DNA of 17,636 nucleotides. Source: Chrysochromulina tobinii. Lineage: Eukaryota > Haptophyta > Prymnesiales > Chrysochromulinaceae. The stretch spans positions 1 to 17,636 of the forward strand of contig JWZX01002975.1 of the NCBI GenBank assembly GCA_001275005.1. Direction: 5' to 3'. Each line of letters opens with the position of its first letter. Position 1 is the first letter of the stretch. Both the position numbers and the translations under genes were made by a program. This document shows positions 7,887-15,681 of the stretch, in pieces. The notes under the pieces are model-generated. The model worked only from the letters and a program-made list of their open reading frames with translations. It searched no databases and had not been told where the DNA came from.

Positions 7887-9293
7887 ATGTCACCAAGCAT
7901 GTCGCGCGCGGCACGGAACAGCCGCTCCACGCCCAACCTGACGAGTGACGCGGCGAGCGCGTCCGAGCCTTTGCCCCCCGATGAGCCCCTGAGAGACAGC
8001 GGATTTGCTCCTGGCGGCAATTCAATTCATGCCGCGATCAAAAGTGCCGATATGAGTGCGGATGAGACTGTGAGCGACCCGATCGCGTCGATCGTGGTGT
8101 TTTACGAGGTGACGGTCACCGTAGGGCTGGGCCAGGAGCTGGGGAGCGCACGCCGCCGCTACCGCGAGTTCCTCCAGCTCCACCGCCTGCTGCAGCAGCG
8201 ATTTCCACGCCTCCTGTCCGAGGAGCATGAAGAGCTGCCGCCCTTCCCGCCGAAGACGTTCCTGCGTGCGGGATGGGAGCCCGAGGTGGTCGTCACGCGC
8301 ATTCGCGCGCTCGGCGCGTGGCTCACCACCGTTACCGACAAGCTGCAGTACGTCTCGCCCGAGTTGATTAGCTTCCTCAACGTTCCCATGTACTGCGCCG
8401 TGCGCATGCTCTCGGGCGACCTGTCGGCGGCCGACTTGGTCGAGCCCTGCTCGCTGCCGTGCTCGCCCGACACGATCATGGCTAACGAGCCGGGCGCGCG
8501 TGCTCGATCGCCTTTGTCGCCGCACACCGACCACTCGCTGCATCCCTGTGGTGTGTGTGCGAGCGACGGGTTGCAAGCCATCGCCACGGGCCTTCGCCAC
8601 TCCATCGAGCGCCCCGGCTACAACGAGTGCGCGATGCACCTGGCGCGCGCTCTGTGTGCGTACGCGGCCGAGGCGGGCCTCGCCTCGCCTCCCTCCCTTG
8701 ACGAGACCCACCGGCTGGTGCGCTCCATTTGCGGACGAGCGCTCTTCAAGCCGTGTTCGCTCCTCGCAGCTGTCGTCTACCTGAAGCGCATGAAGCCCTC
8801 GATGCGGCATGCGCTTCTGCAGAGCGACGGCTGGGCGCTCACGGCGCTCGTTGTGCTCGTCATCGCTGCCAAGGTGTACGACTCCGACTACCCCATCAGC
8901 AATGCCGACGTGTGCGCTCCCTGCCTGCTGCTGCCGTACGCGGGGGCTGGCGGCGCCCACGCCAACGCGCGCCCGGTCTCGATGCGACGCGTCAACGAGT
9001 GCGAGCGGCGCGTGCTCGCCATGCTTGACTACTGCACGGTCGTGTCGCGGGTCGACTTTGCGCGCGCCTACCTCACGCTTCCGTTTGCCTTTCCGTCGGT
9101 GCCTCGCTCTCGTCCGACCTCAACCTCCATTGGGGACGCAGCGGGCAGCACTCGACCTCCGAGGGTCCCCAATGGAGGCGCAAGCGCCGACTGCTTGCGC
9201 CCCGAGGCCGCGGATGGGCGCAAGAGCTCGCTGCGCGATTTTGCGGCACGTCAGCTGATGGGACTCAGCATACGTCAAGCCTCGCTTCCGTGA
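7887..9293 (+). CDS. PX domain-cyclin fusion (cyclin Y/Pho80-like)
   Basis: Protein of 468 residues with two recognisable modules. Residues 66-166 form a PX domain: RRRYREFLQLH (89-99) carries the arginine/tyrosine signature for 3-phosphoinositide binding, LPPFPPK (117-123) is the proline loop, and R138 in VVTRIRAL matches the following basic helix. Residues about 271-397 resemble a cyclin box of the Pho80/cyclin Y type: VVYLKRM (296-302), WALTALVVLVIAAKVYDSD (316-334), NADVC (339-343), NECERRVLAML (370-380) and a final FARAYLTLP. An insert of about 20 residues (345-364) lies between the NADVC helix and the next. Such cyclins activate Pho85/CDK14-16-type kinases; the PX domain would place that complex on endosomal or vacuolar membranes (inference). 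The ATG at 7899 has a better -3 base than 7887. The C-terminal 70 residues are low complexity. It lies 206 bases after the RNase gene on the same strand, with no evidence of co-transcription. Confidence 0.82.
   Translation: MSPSMSRAARNSRSTPNLTSDAASASEPLPPDEPLRDSGFAPGGNSIHAAIKSADMSADETVSDPIASIVVFYEVTVTVGLGQELGSARRRYREFLQLHRLLQQRFPRLLSEEHEELPPFPPKTFLRAGWEPEVVVTRIRALGAWLTTVTDKLQYVSPELISFLNVPMYCAVRMLSGDLSAADLVEPCSLPCSPDTIMANEPGARARSPLSPHTDHSLHPCGVCASDGLQAIATGLRHSIERPGYNECAMHLARALCAYAAEAGLASPPSLDETHRLVRSICGRALFKPCSLLAAVVYLKRMKPSMRHALLQSDGWALTALVVLVIAAKVYDSDYPISNADVCAPCLLLPYAGAGGAHANARPVSMRRVNECERRVLAMLDYCTVVSRVDFARAYLTLPFAFPSVPRSRPTSTSIGDAAGSTRPPRVPNGGASADCLRPEAADGRKSSLRDFAARQLMGLSIRQASLP
9124..9178 (+). 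repeat. 14-bp perfect inverted repeat inside the PX-cyclin gene
   Basis: CCTCCATTGGGGAC at 9124-9137 is the exact reverse complement of 9165-9178, with 27 bases between. The hairpin would form in the mRNA segment encoding the low-complexity C-terminus. It may be an old small foldback insertion or an RNA structure. Confidence 0.85.
9177..9201 (+). repeat. Second inverted repeat abutting the first
   Basis: GGCGCAAGC (9177-9185) pairs perfectly with GCTTGCGCC (9193-9201) across a seven-base loop. It begins at the last two bases of the preceding hairpin, so the two stems are nearly contiguous. Confidence 0.75.
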
Positions 9294-9617
9294 AGCAAAG
9301 CCGAGCTAAGCGGCACGACCGCGGTGGCTGCTTATCCACCTGAGCGTTCACCGTTCAGAGACATGATCGATGGATCCCCGGTCAGCATGAGGATGAGAGA
9401 TGAGACCCCGGTTCGCATTCAGATTCGCATGATGCTCTTCGGATCGCATTCTTCGTACCGCCGCGGCCAGAACGGTAGCAAGTTGTAATCGTTGACCTTC
9501 ATATATGACCGCTTCATACCGTATCGTCGTCGCACTGAGTTTATCTGAGAAACATAAAAGTGAAATGCACTTTTCTGCAACCCCTGCGTGAAGCGGCAAT
9601 TCGGGTGCGGCAAGCCG
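9294..9617. other. Intergenic region between convergent genes
   Basis: This holds the 3' flanks of the PX-cyclin gene (+) and the TANGO6-like gene (-). Around 9410-9465 there are short repeated elements (TTCGCAT/TCGCATTC several times), and two CCCCGGT boxes lie at about 9375-9410. A minus-strand frame of 83 codons matches no family I know. No gene is supported, and no canonical poly(A) signal was found. Confidence 0.5.
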
Positions 9618-12600
9618 TCAGGCGAGGGAGAGCCTCAGCCTTTCCATGCTCCTCAAAATACCCTCGGGCTCCATCGTGCTCTCGCCCTCGCTGCCCCAAA
9701 GCACGGGGCCATTCTCCAAGCTGCTGCCACGACCGCGCACGAGGGCTAGGCCAAGCTGGCGCATCTGCTCGAGGGCCGCGTCGACGTGACCGAGGAGCTT
9801 GGGGTCGGCCTGGGCCGCGCCGCCACGCAGGATCTTGAGTCGTCGGTAGATGGCAGTGAGCTGGCGGGGGGAGAGCACCGTGAGGGCGTCGGTGCCGAGG
9901 CTCTGCAGCAGCAGCCCGAGCAAGTAGCAAGCAGCACTGCGCGCTGCGGCATCAGTCTCGCCCTCTAGTGCAGCGCCGGTGACCTGCAAGAGCTCCACGG
10001 CCCACGGATGGAGAGCCAACCGCAGGGTCGCTGCCACATCGGCGAGTCCACCGAGGCAAGAGTGGCGAACAGCGGCGCACGGGTCGCACACACCCACCAG
10101 CAGCGCTCCCATCACAGCCTCCGCATGGGGCGGGAGCGTCTCGCCGAGCCGCCGCACCGCCTGGCAGATGGCCTGCGCAGCCTTGAGCCGACGCTCCGTT
10201 GGCGCATCGAGCGTCTCGTCATCCTCGCCGGCGCCTTGGGCCATGCCTCCGAGGTCGACGCCGTTGCCTTCCATCGGCGCATCCCCTGCATCCTCTGCAG
10301 CCAAGCGTGCGCGCGTGCGAAGCACAGCCTGCGGGTTGAGCGCCGACATGTGGGGCATCGGTGCTTGGGGCAAGGGGCTGGGACTTTGGGACATTTGGGG
10401 CACTCTCTTCGTCGAGCTCGAGGGCGGGAGCAACTGTTGGGCGAGCCGAGGCAACACGCGCGAGGGGGCAGCAGACGCGGCGGCCTCGAGGGCATTTAGC
10501 GCTGCTTGGTACACGTAGCTCTCGGGGTGCTGCAGTTGAGCTTCACACAGGTCAACGACCATGTCCAGCTGCTGCATCACAGCGGCACTGCGACGCTTGA
10601 AGAGCGCAGCGACCGTATGGAGTCCCTTGGCTCGCATCGGGATGGGACCGACCATCTCCTCGGCAGCCTCACGAAGCGACCGCTCGTCCGTCGACTGGCA
10701 GGCTCTGGCTGCAACCTCGCCGCCCTCACCCTCCTCGCCCTCCTCGCCGCCCTCGCCCTCCTCGCCGCCCACGCCACCTGTAGGCGGATGAGCCGTCGGC
10801 GATCCACGAGGCCCGAGAGGCAGCGTAGCAATTGCAATGCTCGCCGCGAGGGCCCTCTCCGTGATGGCCGCAGCCAGCAGCGGCGCGCGGCTCGCTGCGA
10901 CGAGCAGCGGCAGCAGCTCCCGCAGCCCCTGACGCAGCGTCCAACGCTCATCAATGGCTTCGGCAGACGAGAGCGGCGCCGTCGAAGAAGTGGATGCCGA
11001 CGGTAGCATGCGGCCTCGAGCAGCACTGGGGATGAGAGGGGCTCGCGTGGGCAGCGCTGTGAGCGCCGTCGCCGCTGGCACGAGCAGCTCGACCACCGTG
11101 AGACACATCCCCAGCCGCTCCGCAGCCGCTTCCACCTGCTCCACCTCGCCAACAATCGACGAGGAGAGGCCAACAGCCGCGGGCAATACGGCCCTCAGCA
11201 GCTCGAGTGCCGGCTGTGGCTCGGCCTGCAAGAACGCAGTGAGCTCCTCGGCCGCCATCCCGTCGAGCAGCAGCAGCGCGGCTGCGACCACTCGCTGCCG
11301 CTCTTCCGAGTCGAACGCCCACGACGGCGTCCCTACCGCGGGCGGGGGCCGCTCAAGCGCCGTCGTGAGCGCATCGGAGGTCGGCTCAGGATCAGAAGCA
11401 TCCTCATCTTGACGGGCAGACACGGCCGCGAGCACGCCGAGTGCGCGGGACAAGAGGGCTGTGGCCAGCCTGGCCACGGCGCGCTGCCCTATCTTTCCGT
11501 TCCGTGCGCAGTGGATCACGAGTCGCGCTAATGGGGCGAGGGGCACCGGCACGAGGGTGGGTGTCCGCGGCGACGTGAGCAGCTGAGCGAAGGGTATGGT
11601 GGCACGAGCGCCGGAGAGGAGGAGGAGGCTCTCAACCGACTGCACGGCGAGGCGGGCGAGCGTCGGGTCCTGCTCCGCGAGCTCGGCGAGCTCAGGATCG
11701 CATGCGACGAGGAATGCGAGCTCCTCCTGCTCCGAACTGGTGCGCGCGCCTAGTCGGGCGAGTGGTGGCAAGACTCCCGAGGCGAGGATCATCTCACACA
11801 CTTGAGCGGGCGGAGGTGGCGACGCGGTGAGTAGCGCTGCGAGGCGGCGCAGGCATGGGAGCAGATTTGCGGAAGCCTCTCGTGAGGCGCCGGGATGGGC
11901 GCCGGCCACGCCATCGATAGAGTGTGCCAGCAGAGGGGCGAGGATAGGTTGCAGCAAGTGCTCCGCGCACGCGCCTGGCGCCTTTCGTGCGAGCGTCCCA
12001 ATCAACATCGCGGCCACCGACCGTGCGTACTCATTCGTCATCTCGGGTAACGCCGGCGAGCCCGCGAACGGTGGCGGCGATGGCGCGTCTGCCGGAGGGG
12101 TCGTGAGCTCTGGTCGGTCTGTCGCCAGCATGGGTAGCAGCTGGAGGGCGAGGCACGCGATGTACTCGCTCGCGCTCAAATGGGCCGGCACGCAGCTGAG
12201 TAATCGGACAGCCTGGAGCCCCGCCGAGGAGCGGTCGGCCTCCGAGGTCCGGTGGCCGCCTAAGCTGAGCAGCAGGCTCGGCACGCCACCGGGGCGCAGC
12301 ACGCAACGAGACAGGAGCGAGCTGCACGAGGTGCGCAACCACGACGGTGCGTCAGGACGTCGCAGCAGCGAGACAAGCGCCTCTAGGAGGGCAAGGGGTG
12401 GCTCTTCAACTAGTAGCTCGTCGAGACGTTGCGCGCACCAAGCTGACTCATCGCTGCAAGCTTCCTCAGATGACGGGCCGTGCAGCAGCTCAAGCAACGC
12501 AGCGAGCTCAACCGGAAGGTGCCGAGCGACGAGCAGTGGCCTCAGCGTCTCGCCGCGCTGCCACACGGAGCAGAGCATCTTGAGGCCGTTCACAAGTCGA

Positions 12601-12830
12601 GCACGTGTCGCGGATCCTGTTGCAGAATCTGATGCAGCCACTCCATCCTGTGCAACGCCCTGAGACAGCGCGGGAAGCACCTCGGTTCTGACGAGATTCG
12701 CGACGCACTGCTGGGCCCTTTGCAGGTTCTGCAGACCAATGGGCGCCTCGTGCGACGTAGCGTCCAAAAGCAGCCCTTCCAGTGGCGCAGGCAGCGCGTC
12801 CGGAGCGGATGGCGACGCGGATGCCGCCAT
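9618..12830 (-). CDS. TANGO6: TANGO6/Rtp1-like HEAT-repeat protein
   Basis: Protein of 1070 residues built of Leu/Ala-rich helical (HEAT/ARM-like) repeats. The C-terminal third carries the two segments typical of the TANGO6/Rtp1 family. At about 724-800 is an RTP1_C1-like part: GPIPMRAKGLHTVAAL, then HPESYVYQAALNALEA. At about 874-1003 is an RTP1_C2-like part: RRLGETLPPHAEAVMGALL, DPCAAVRHSCLGGLADV, a helical block, and TAIYRRLKIL. Yeast Rtp1 helps assemble and import RNA polymerase II; animal TANGO6 came from a Golgi/secretion screen. Low-complexity linkers interrupt the repeats, including a Gly/Glu tract encoded near 10721-10785 and a Ser/Pro stretch before the C2 part. The start at 12828-12830 has A at -3 and G at +4; a second in-frame ATG at 12921-12923 would add 31 residues and bring the gene within 55 bases of DPM2. 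No intron is apparent. The family call rests on C-terminal motifs read by eye. Confidence 0.78.
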   Translation of the reverse strand: MAASASPSAPDALPAPLEGLLLDATSHEAPIGLQNLQRAQQCVANLVRTEVLPALSQGVAQDGVAASDSATGSATRARLVNGLKMLCSVWQRGETLRPLLVARHLPVELAALLELLHGPSSEEACSDESAWCAQRLDELLVEEPPLALLEALVSLLRRPDAPSWLRTSCSSLLSRCVLRPGGVPSLLLSLGGHRTSEADRSSAGLQAVRLLSCVPAHLSASEYIACLALQLLPMLATDRPELTTPPADAPSPPPFAGSPALPEMTNEYARSVAAMLIGTLARKAPGACAEHLLQPILAPLLAHSIDGVAGAHPGASREASANLLPCLRRLAALLTASPPPPAQVCEMILASGVLPPLARLGARTSSEQEELAFLVACDPELAELAEQDPTLARLAVQSVESLLLLSGARATIPFAQLLTSPRTPTLVPVPLAPLARLVIHCARNGKIGQRAVARLATALLSRALGVLAAVSARQDEDASDPEPTSDALTTALERPPPAVGTPSWAFDSEERQRVVAAALLLLDGMAAEELTAFLQAEPQPALELLRAVLPAAVGLSSSIVGEVEQVEAAAERLGMCLTVVELLVPAATALTALPTRAPLIPSAARGRMLPSASTSSTAPLSSAEAIDERWTLRQGLRELLPLLVAASRAPLLAAAITERALAASIAIATLPLGPRGSPTAHPPTGGVGGEEGEGGEEGEEGEGGEVAARACQSTDERSLREAAEEMVGPIPMRAKGLHTVAALFKRRSAAVMQQLDMVVDLCEAQLQHPESYVYQAALNALEAAASAAPSRVLPRLAQQLLPPSSSTKRVPQMSQSPSPLPQAPMPHMSALNPQAVLRTRARLAAEDAGDAPMEGNGVDLGGMAQGAGEDDETLDAPTERRLKAAQAICQAVRRLGETLPPHAEAVMGALLVGVCDPCAAVRHSCLGGLADVAATLRLALHPWAVELLQVTGAALEGETDAAARSAACYLLGLLLQSLGTDALTVLSPRQLTAIYRRLKILRGGAAQADPKLLGHVDAALEQMRQLGLALVRGRGSSLENGPVLWGSEGESTMEPEGILRSMERLRLSLA

Positions 12831-12977
12831 AATTCCGAGTTTCCCAGCAGGAATCGGTCTGTGAAGAGCGCCTTTTGTGATGCGACGATGAGCAGAGACC
12901 CATGCCCCCGCGATTGGTTCCATCTCTGTCGAACCGAAACCGCTCCGCAACTTTTTCCCCACACGTGCCGATTGCTC
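12831..12977. promoter_or_regulatory. Compact bidirectional promoter, TANGO6-like / DPM2
   Basis: The chosen start codons of two divergent genes are 147 bases apart, so one short region must drive both. No TATA box or named element was recognised. If the alternative TANGO6 start at 12923 is used, the gap falls to about 55 bases. Confidence 0.5.
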
Positions 12978-13211
12978 ATGTCCGCAGGCGACAAGGTCGT
13001 CGGCGTGGCTGGACTAGTGCTCTCCGTCGCCATCTTTGCATATTACACAACGTGGGTGCTCGTCGCACCGTTTGTTGACACAAGTGTCACGTCATTCCAC
13101 CGCTTCTTTCCTGATCGATGGTGGGCCATCGCCGGGCCATGCGTGCTGCTGGCGGCTGCCGTGACCTTCGTTGCCACCTTCATGAGATATGTGAGCTCAA
13201 AGAAGAGGTAG
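12978..13211 (+). CDS. DPM2: Dolichol-phosphate mannosyltransferase subunit 2 (regulatory)
   Basis: Small ER membrane protein of 77 residues (animal DPM2 is slightly longer, in the mid-80s). It stabilises the DPM1 catalytic subunit with DPM3; the complex makes dolichol-phosphate-mannose for N-glycans, GPI anchors and O-/C-mannosylation, and DPM2 also assists GPI-GlcNAc transferase. Seen here: DKVVGVAGL at 5-13, a first membrane helix containing the family signature IFAYYTTWVLVAPFVD (19-34), the FHRFFPDRWWA loop (40-50), a second membrane helix (about 52-70) and a basic SSKKR end. The frame is open further upstream, but the ATG at 12978-12980 aligns exactly with the usual N-terminus. It is divergent from the TANGO6-like gene. 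Length and motif order make this identification strong. Confidence 0.93.
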   Translation: MSAGDKVVGVAGLVLSVAIFAYYTTWVLVAPFVDTSVTSFHRFFPDRWWAIAGPCVLLAAAVTFVATFMRYVSSKKR

Positions 13212-14122
13212 AATTAGTTCAAAGTAGCACTTTGAAGCCGCGCTGCCACATAATAATTGTGCGTCGTGCTGTTGCGTGTGACGAGCGGTTTTCGAATGTG
13301 TTGCAACGTTGTCTTTCGCACGCGGCGCAGGTCGGTGCATCCCAATCTGTCCCACGCATGAAACTCATAAAAGAGACCATAATAAAGCACAGCGCATTCT
13401 AACGAACGATCAGCATCGGCTACCTAGACGGTAGGTACCGGCTTTACCGACGCCCGTATAGATCATGCACGGCGTCGCCTCATCATCACATCCACATTAC
13501 AGCCGTGCCGCTGGGTTTCATGCGCGTCCTAGGCGGGCCTGCCACGTCGTTGTGTGAAAAGCACGTGTGGACTGGCTCGCTCTATAGCCCTTTCTCGCGC
13601 CGTCGGTGTGAGTGTCATGATCGTGGGCGCTTCTGGAGTCCGGTAAGAGTTTGTAAGTGCACCGTGCGCAGTGTGTGGTCCGGTCGGCGCCGGTGCCTGG
13701 TGGATCTGTCAACTTCGAACAGTTGCAACCGGCGGCGGCGCGGTACCCTGGGGGGCCACGGCGGCCGGGGCGAATCGGCGATTTTGCTCGATTTTTTTCT
13801 ATTTTAGATCTTGAACGTAAACAATGCCGAGCGCAAGTGTGAAGACTCGGTACTCGTGTAGGAACTATGGATCCGTCATCCGCCCTCAAACAGTTAGAGC
13901 TGTGACTGAAGTCAGAAGTGACCAAGTGACTTCGGCAAGTGACCACACAATATATCAAGATATGACTTCTCTCGGCTATACTCGCACCTCTGAGTTGCCG
14001 CCATCGAATCATCGTCGTGCGGTGTATGGACGCTTTGGCTCTTCGTGTGTGCGCGCGGCCATTCTCGGCCGCCGCAATTGCCGGCGCCGGAGGATGCGGA
14101 TATGGAAGCGAAAAGGATCCCC
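13212..14122. other. 911-base region without a supported gene
   Basis: This lies between the DPM2 stop and the methyltransferase stop (convergent). It contains an AATAAA at 13381-13386 and a pyrimidine-rich splice-acceptor-like stretch ending TTTTTTCTATTTTAG near 13807, preceded by a donor-like GTAAG at 13643-13647. Open frames on both strands up to about 160 codons resemble no family and are Arg/Ser/Cys-rich, as expected by chance in GC-rich DNA. It may hold long 3' untranslated regions or a noncoding transcript; nothing can be named. Confidence 0.5.
13381..13386 (+). terminator. Possible DPM2 polyadenylation signal
   Basis: A canonical AATAAA hexamer lies 170 bases after the DPM2 stop codon in a locally A-rich stretch. 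No other copy was noticed downstream of the other genes, so its use is uncertain. Confidence 0.35.
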
Positions 14123-14884
14123 CTACACAGATCGCATGTCTTGCGAGTTGTACGGATTAAGCACCGACCCCGAGAAGATCTGCTTGACGACGAGCATTCT
14201 GGCCGTCTGGTTCGCATTGTTGATCGAGCCTGGCACAGGAGCGTCCTCGGCAATGACCATGCCTGCCTTTCGCACAATCTGTGCCACTTCTGTGTGATAG
14301 GTGACGCGCCCAAAGTCGATGGTGGTCAGCTTGTGTAAGCGCGGCTTGAGCCACTCCATGAACGGGCTCGGACGATTCTGGAAAGTCTGCGTCACATAAA
14401 TGACGCCGCCCGGCTTGAGCATGCGCGCGGCGCATTTGAGCGCCTCAGCTGGGTCTGGCATCAGGGTGATGCTGCCCGAAAAATAGGCGGCATCGAAACG
14501 CTCGCGCTCGGTGCTGAAGAGGCCATGGAGCTTGTCGTCGTAAATGGATTGACAGTAGACTTTGACTTGTTGGCTGAGGCCTGCTTGTTGGCATACAAAG
14601 CTTGCCTTCTTGACGTAAGCTGCCTCGTAGTCGATGCCTATGATCTTTAGCTGCTTGTCTATGATCACGGATTTATTTTTGCCGCTGACAAGGGCCGTGG
14701 CTGTGCCTATGCCAACGTCAAGCAGCCGACTGTTTGGCTCAAGGCGATCGAGCACGGCCGCATACCAAACCCTTGTCATACGCACAATTACGATGTCATA
14801 AATGTCCGCAATGCTGAGGTTCTCAACGAGGAAAAAAAAGATCACAAAAGCGACTGCCACGATAGCCACAATTGGGAACAGCAT
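14123..14884 (-). CDS. Membrane-anchored class I SAM-dependent methyltransferase
   Basis: Protein of 253 residues. Residues 1-20 (MLFPIVAIVAVAFVIFFFLV) are an uncharged hydrophobic helix, read as a signal anchor. A Rossmann-type methyltransferase follows: motif I LLDVGIGTATAL (54-65) for S-adenosylmethionine, acidic D85 in IIGIDYE for the ribose, FDAAYFSGSITLMPDP (130-145) as motif post-I/II with a Ser-Gly-Ser loop, and MLKPGG (155-160) as motif III. The pattern matches the Methyltransf_11/UbiE-like group, whose members methylate lipids, quinones or small molecules. A membrane anchor would favour a lipid-soluble substrate (inference). The substrate cannot be read from the sequence. The C-terminal 50 residues, with NNANQTARMLVVKQIFSG, show no extra domain. 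Codon use looks less GC-biased than in the TANGO6-like and KH genes, judged by eye. Confidence 0.82.
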   Translation of the reverse strand: MLFPIVAIVAVAFVIFFFLVENLSIADIYDIVIVRMTRVWYAAVLDRLEPNSRLLDVGIGTATALVSGKNKSVIIDKQLKIIGIDYEAAYVKKASFVCQQAGLSQQVKVYCQSIYDDKLHGLFSTERERFDAAYFSGSITLMPDPAEALKCAARMLKPGGVIYVTQTFQNRPSPFMEWLKPRLHKLTTIDFGRVTYHTEVAQIVRKAGMVIAEDAPVPGSINNANQTARMLVVKQIFSGSVLNPYNSQDMRSV

Positions 14885-15681
14885 CCAGTGCCGCGGATGG
14901 TGGATTCGTCCTTCCAGCGCTCACACACAGCCTGTGCGGAACGGGCACGAGACAACCCGCGTGTGCTGCCGCGCCTCCGCGCAAAGACCGCAAAGCGTCG
15001 TCGCGGCGGTTCTGACGTAGAGAGAGCTCAGAATGACGGACAGGTGTCCCACAGCGGACTCATCCCCGGTGACTGCGAAAACTCATTTGTACATGAGTCA
15101 AAGTACATGTACAAGTGCAGTTGTGCAGCCCACGCGAGGCGAGCTCCGAGGTTAAGCTGTAGCGCCAGCGACATCCCCCATGTGGACCTGCTCTTCCTTA
15201 CGGGACGCTCACGCAAAGGAACAGACCCCCAGGACGGCAAGCGGCGTGGGACAGCCTCACCACGGATCCCTGCCCATCCCGTTGCTGGCCGTAGGCGGCC
15301 GGTCCGATGGCCTGCTTGGCGGCGGGCAAAGAGTGGGCCGTGGCCCATATTTAACGGAGGCCACTGTATGGGCCAGGTCTGGAGGAGCGCCATCCCCAGC
15401 CGATAAGACCCTCACGCCGATATCCTCCTACGTCGATGCCTTCCTACGCTTGCACATTGCAGAGCGCCTCCCTCTTTCATCAGAAGGCAGGCTGGGGTCT
15501 GAGGGTTCGCCGGAGCCCACGTCGCATTTTGCTCGCCCGCAGCGCCACTCTGTAGGTTAGCGGCTGTGGACTCAGGCGGCACAAGGGCGAGGCTCGCGGC
15601 ATAGGTGCGCGCACACTGACGAAGTCACGTCCATGCGCGCCCCCCCCGCCGCGGCCTAAGCATTCACATACCTGATTTGCC
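14885..15681. other. 797-base intergenic region upstream of the methyltransferase
   Basis: This holds the promoter side of the methyltransferase (-) and the 3' flank of the KH-domain gene (-). Frames at 15028-15393 (-) and 15180-15560 (+) have no recognisable family. An inverted repeat, TTGTACATG/CATGTACAA, lies at 15087-15114, and a TGGCCCA/TGGGCCA pair flanks ATTTAACGG near 15340-15380. No RNA gene was recognised. Confidence 0.5.
15087..15114. repeat. 9-bp inverted repeat upstream of the methyltransferase
   Basis: TTGTACATG and CATGTACAA form perfect arms around a ten-base spacer; the right arm overlaps a ten-base palindrome GTACATGTAC (15103-15112). It lies about 200 bases upstream of the methyltransferase start, so it could be a dimeric-factor binding site or chance. 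Confidence 0.6.

Noticed and set aside
8022-8960. 312-codon minus-strand frame opposite the PX-cyclin
   Set aside because: No family resemblance, and the plus strand contains two recognisable domains.
11827-12663. 278-codon plus-strand frame inside the TANGO6-like gene
   Set aside because: Ser/Arg-rich antisense shadow; the minus strand has a continuous helical repeat protein.
13617-13842. Spliced gene starting at ATG 13617 with intron 13643-13807
   Set aside because: After joining, the second exon meets a TGA within two codons; other acceptors also lead to early stops.
13518-14012. Minus-strand 164-codon frame in the gene-poor interval
   Set aside because: Composition is Arg/Ser/Cys-rich and random-looking, with no start context or family.
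15028-15393. 121-codon minus-strand frame between the methyltransferase and KH genes
   Set aside because: It ends in a plausible-looking sequence but matches nothing known, and no codon or context evidence supports it.
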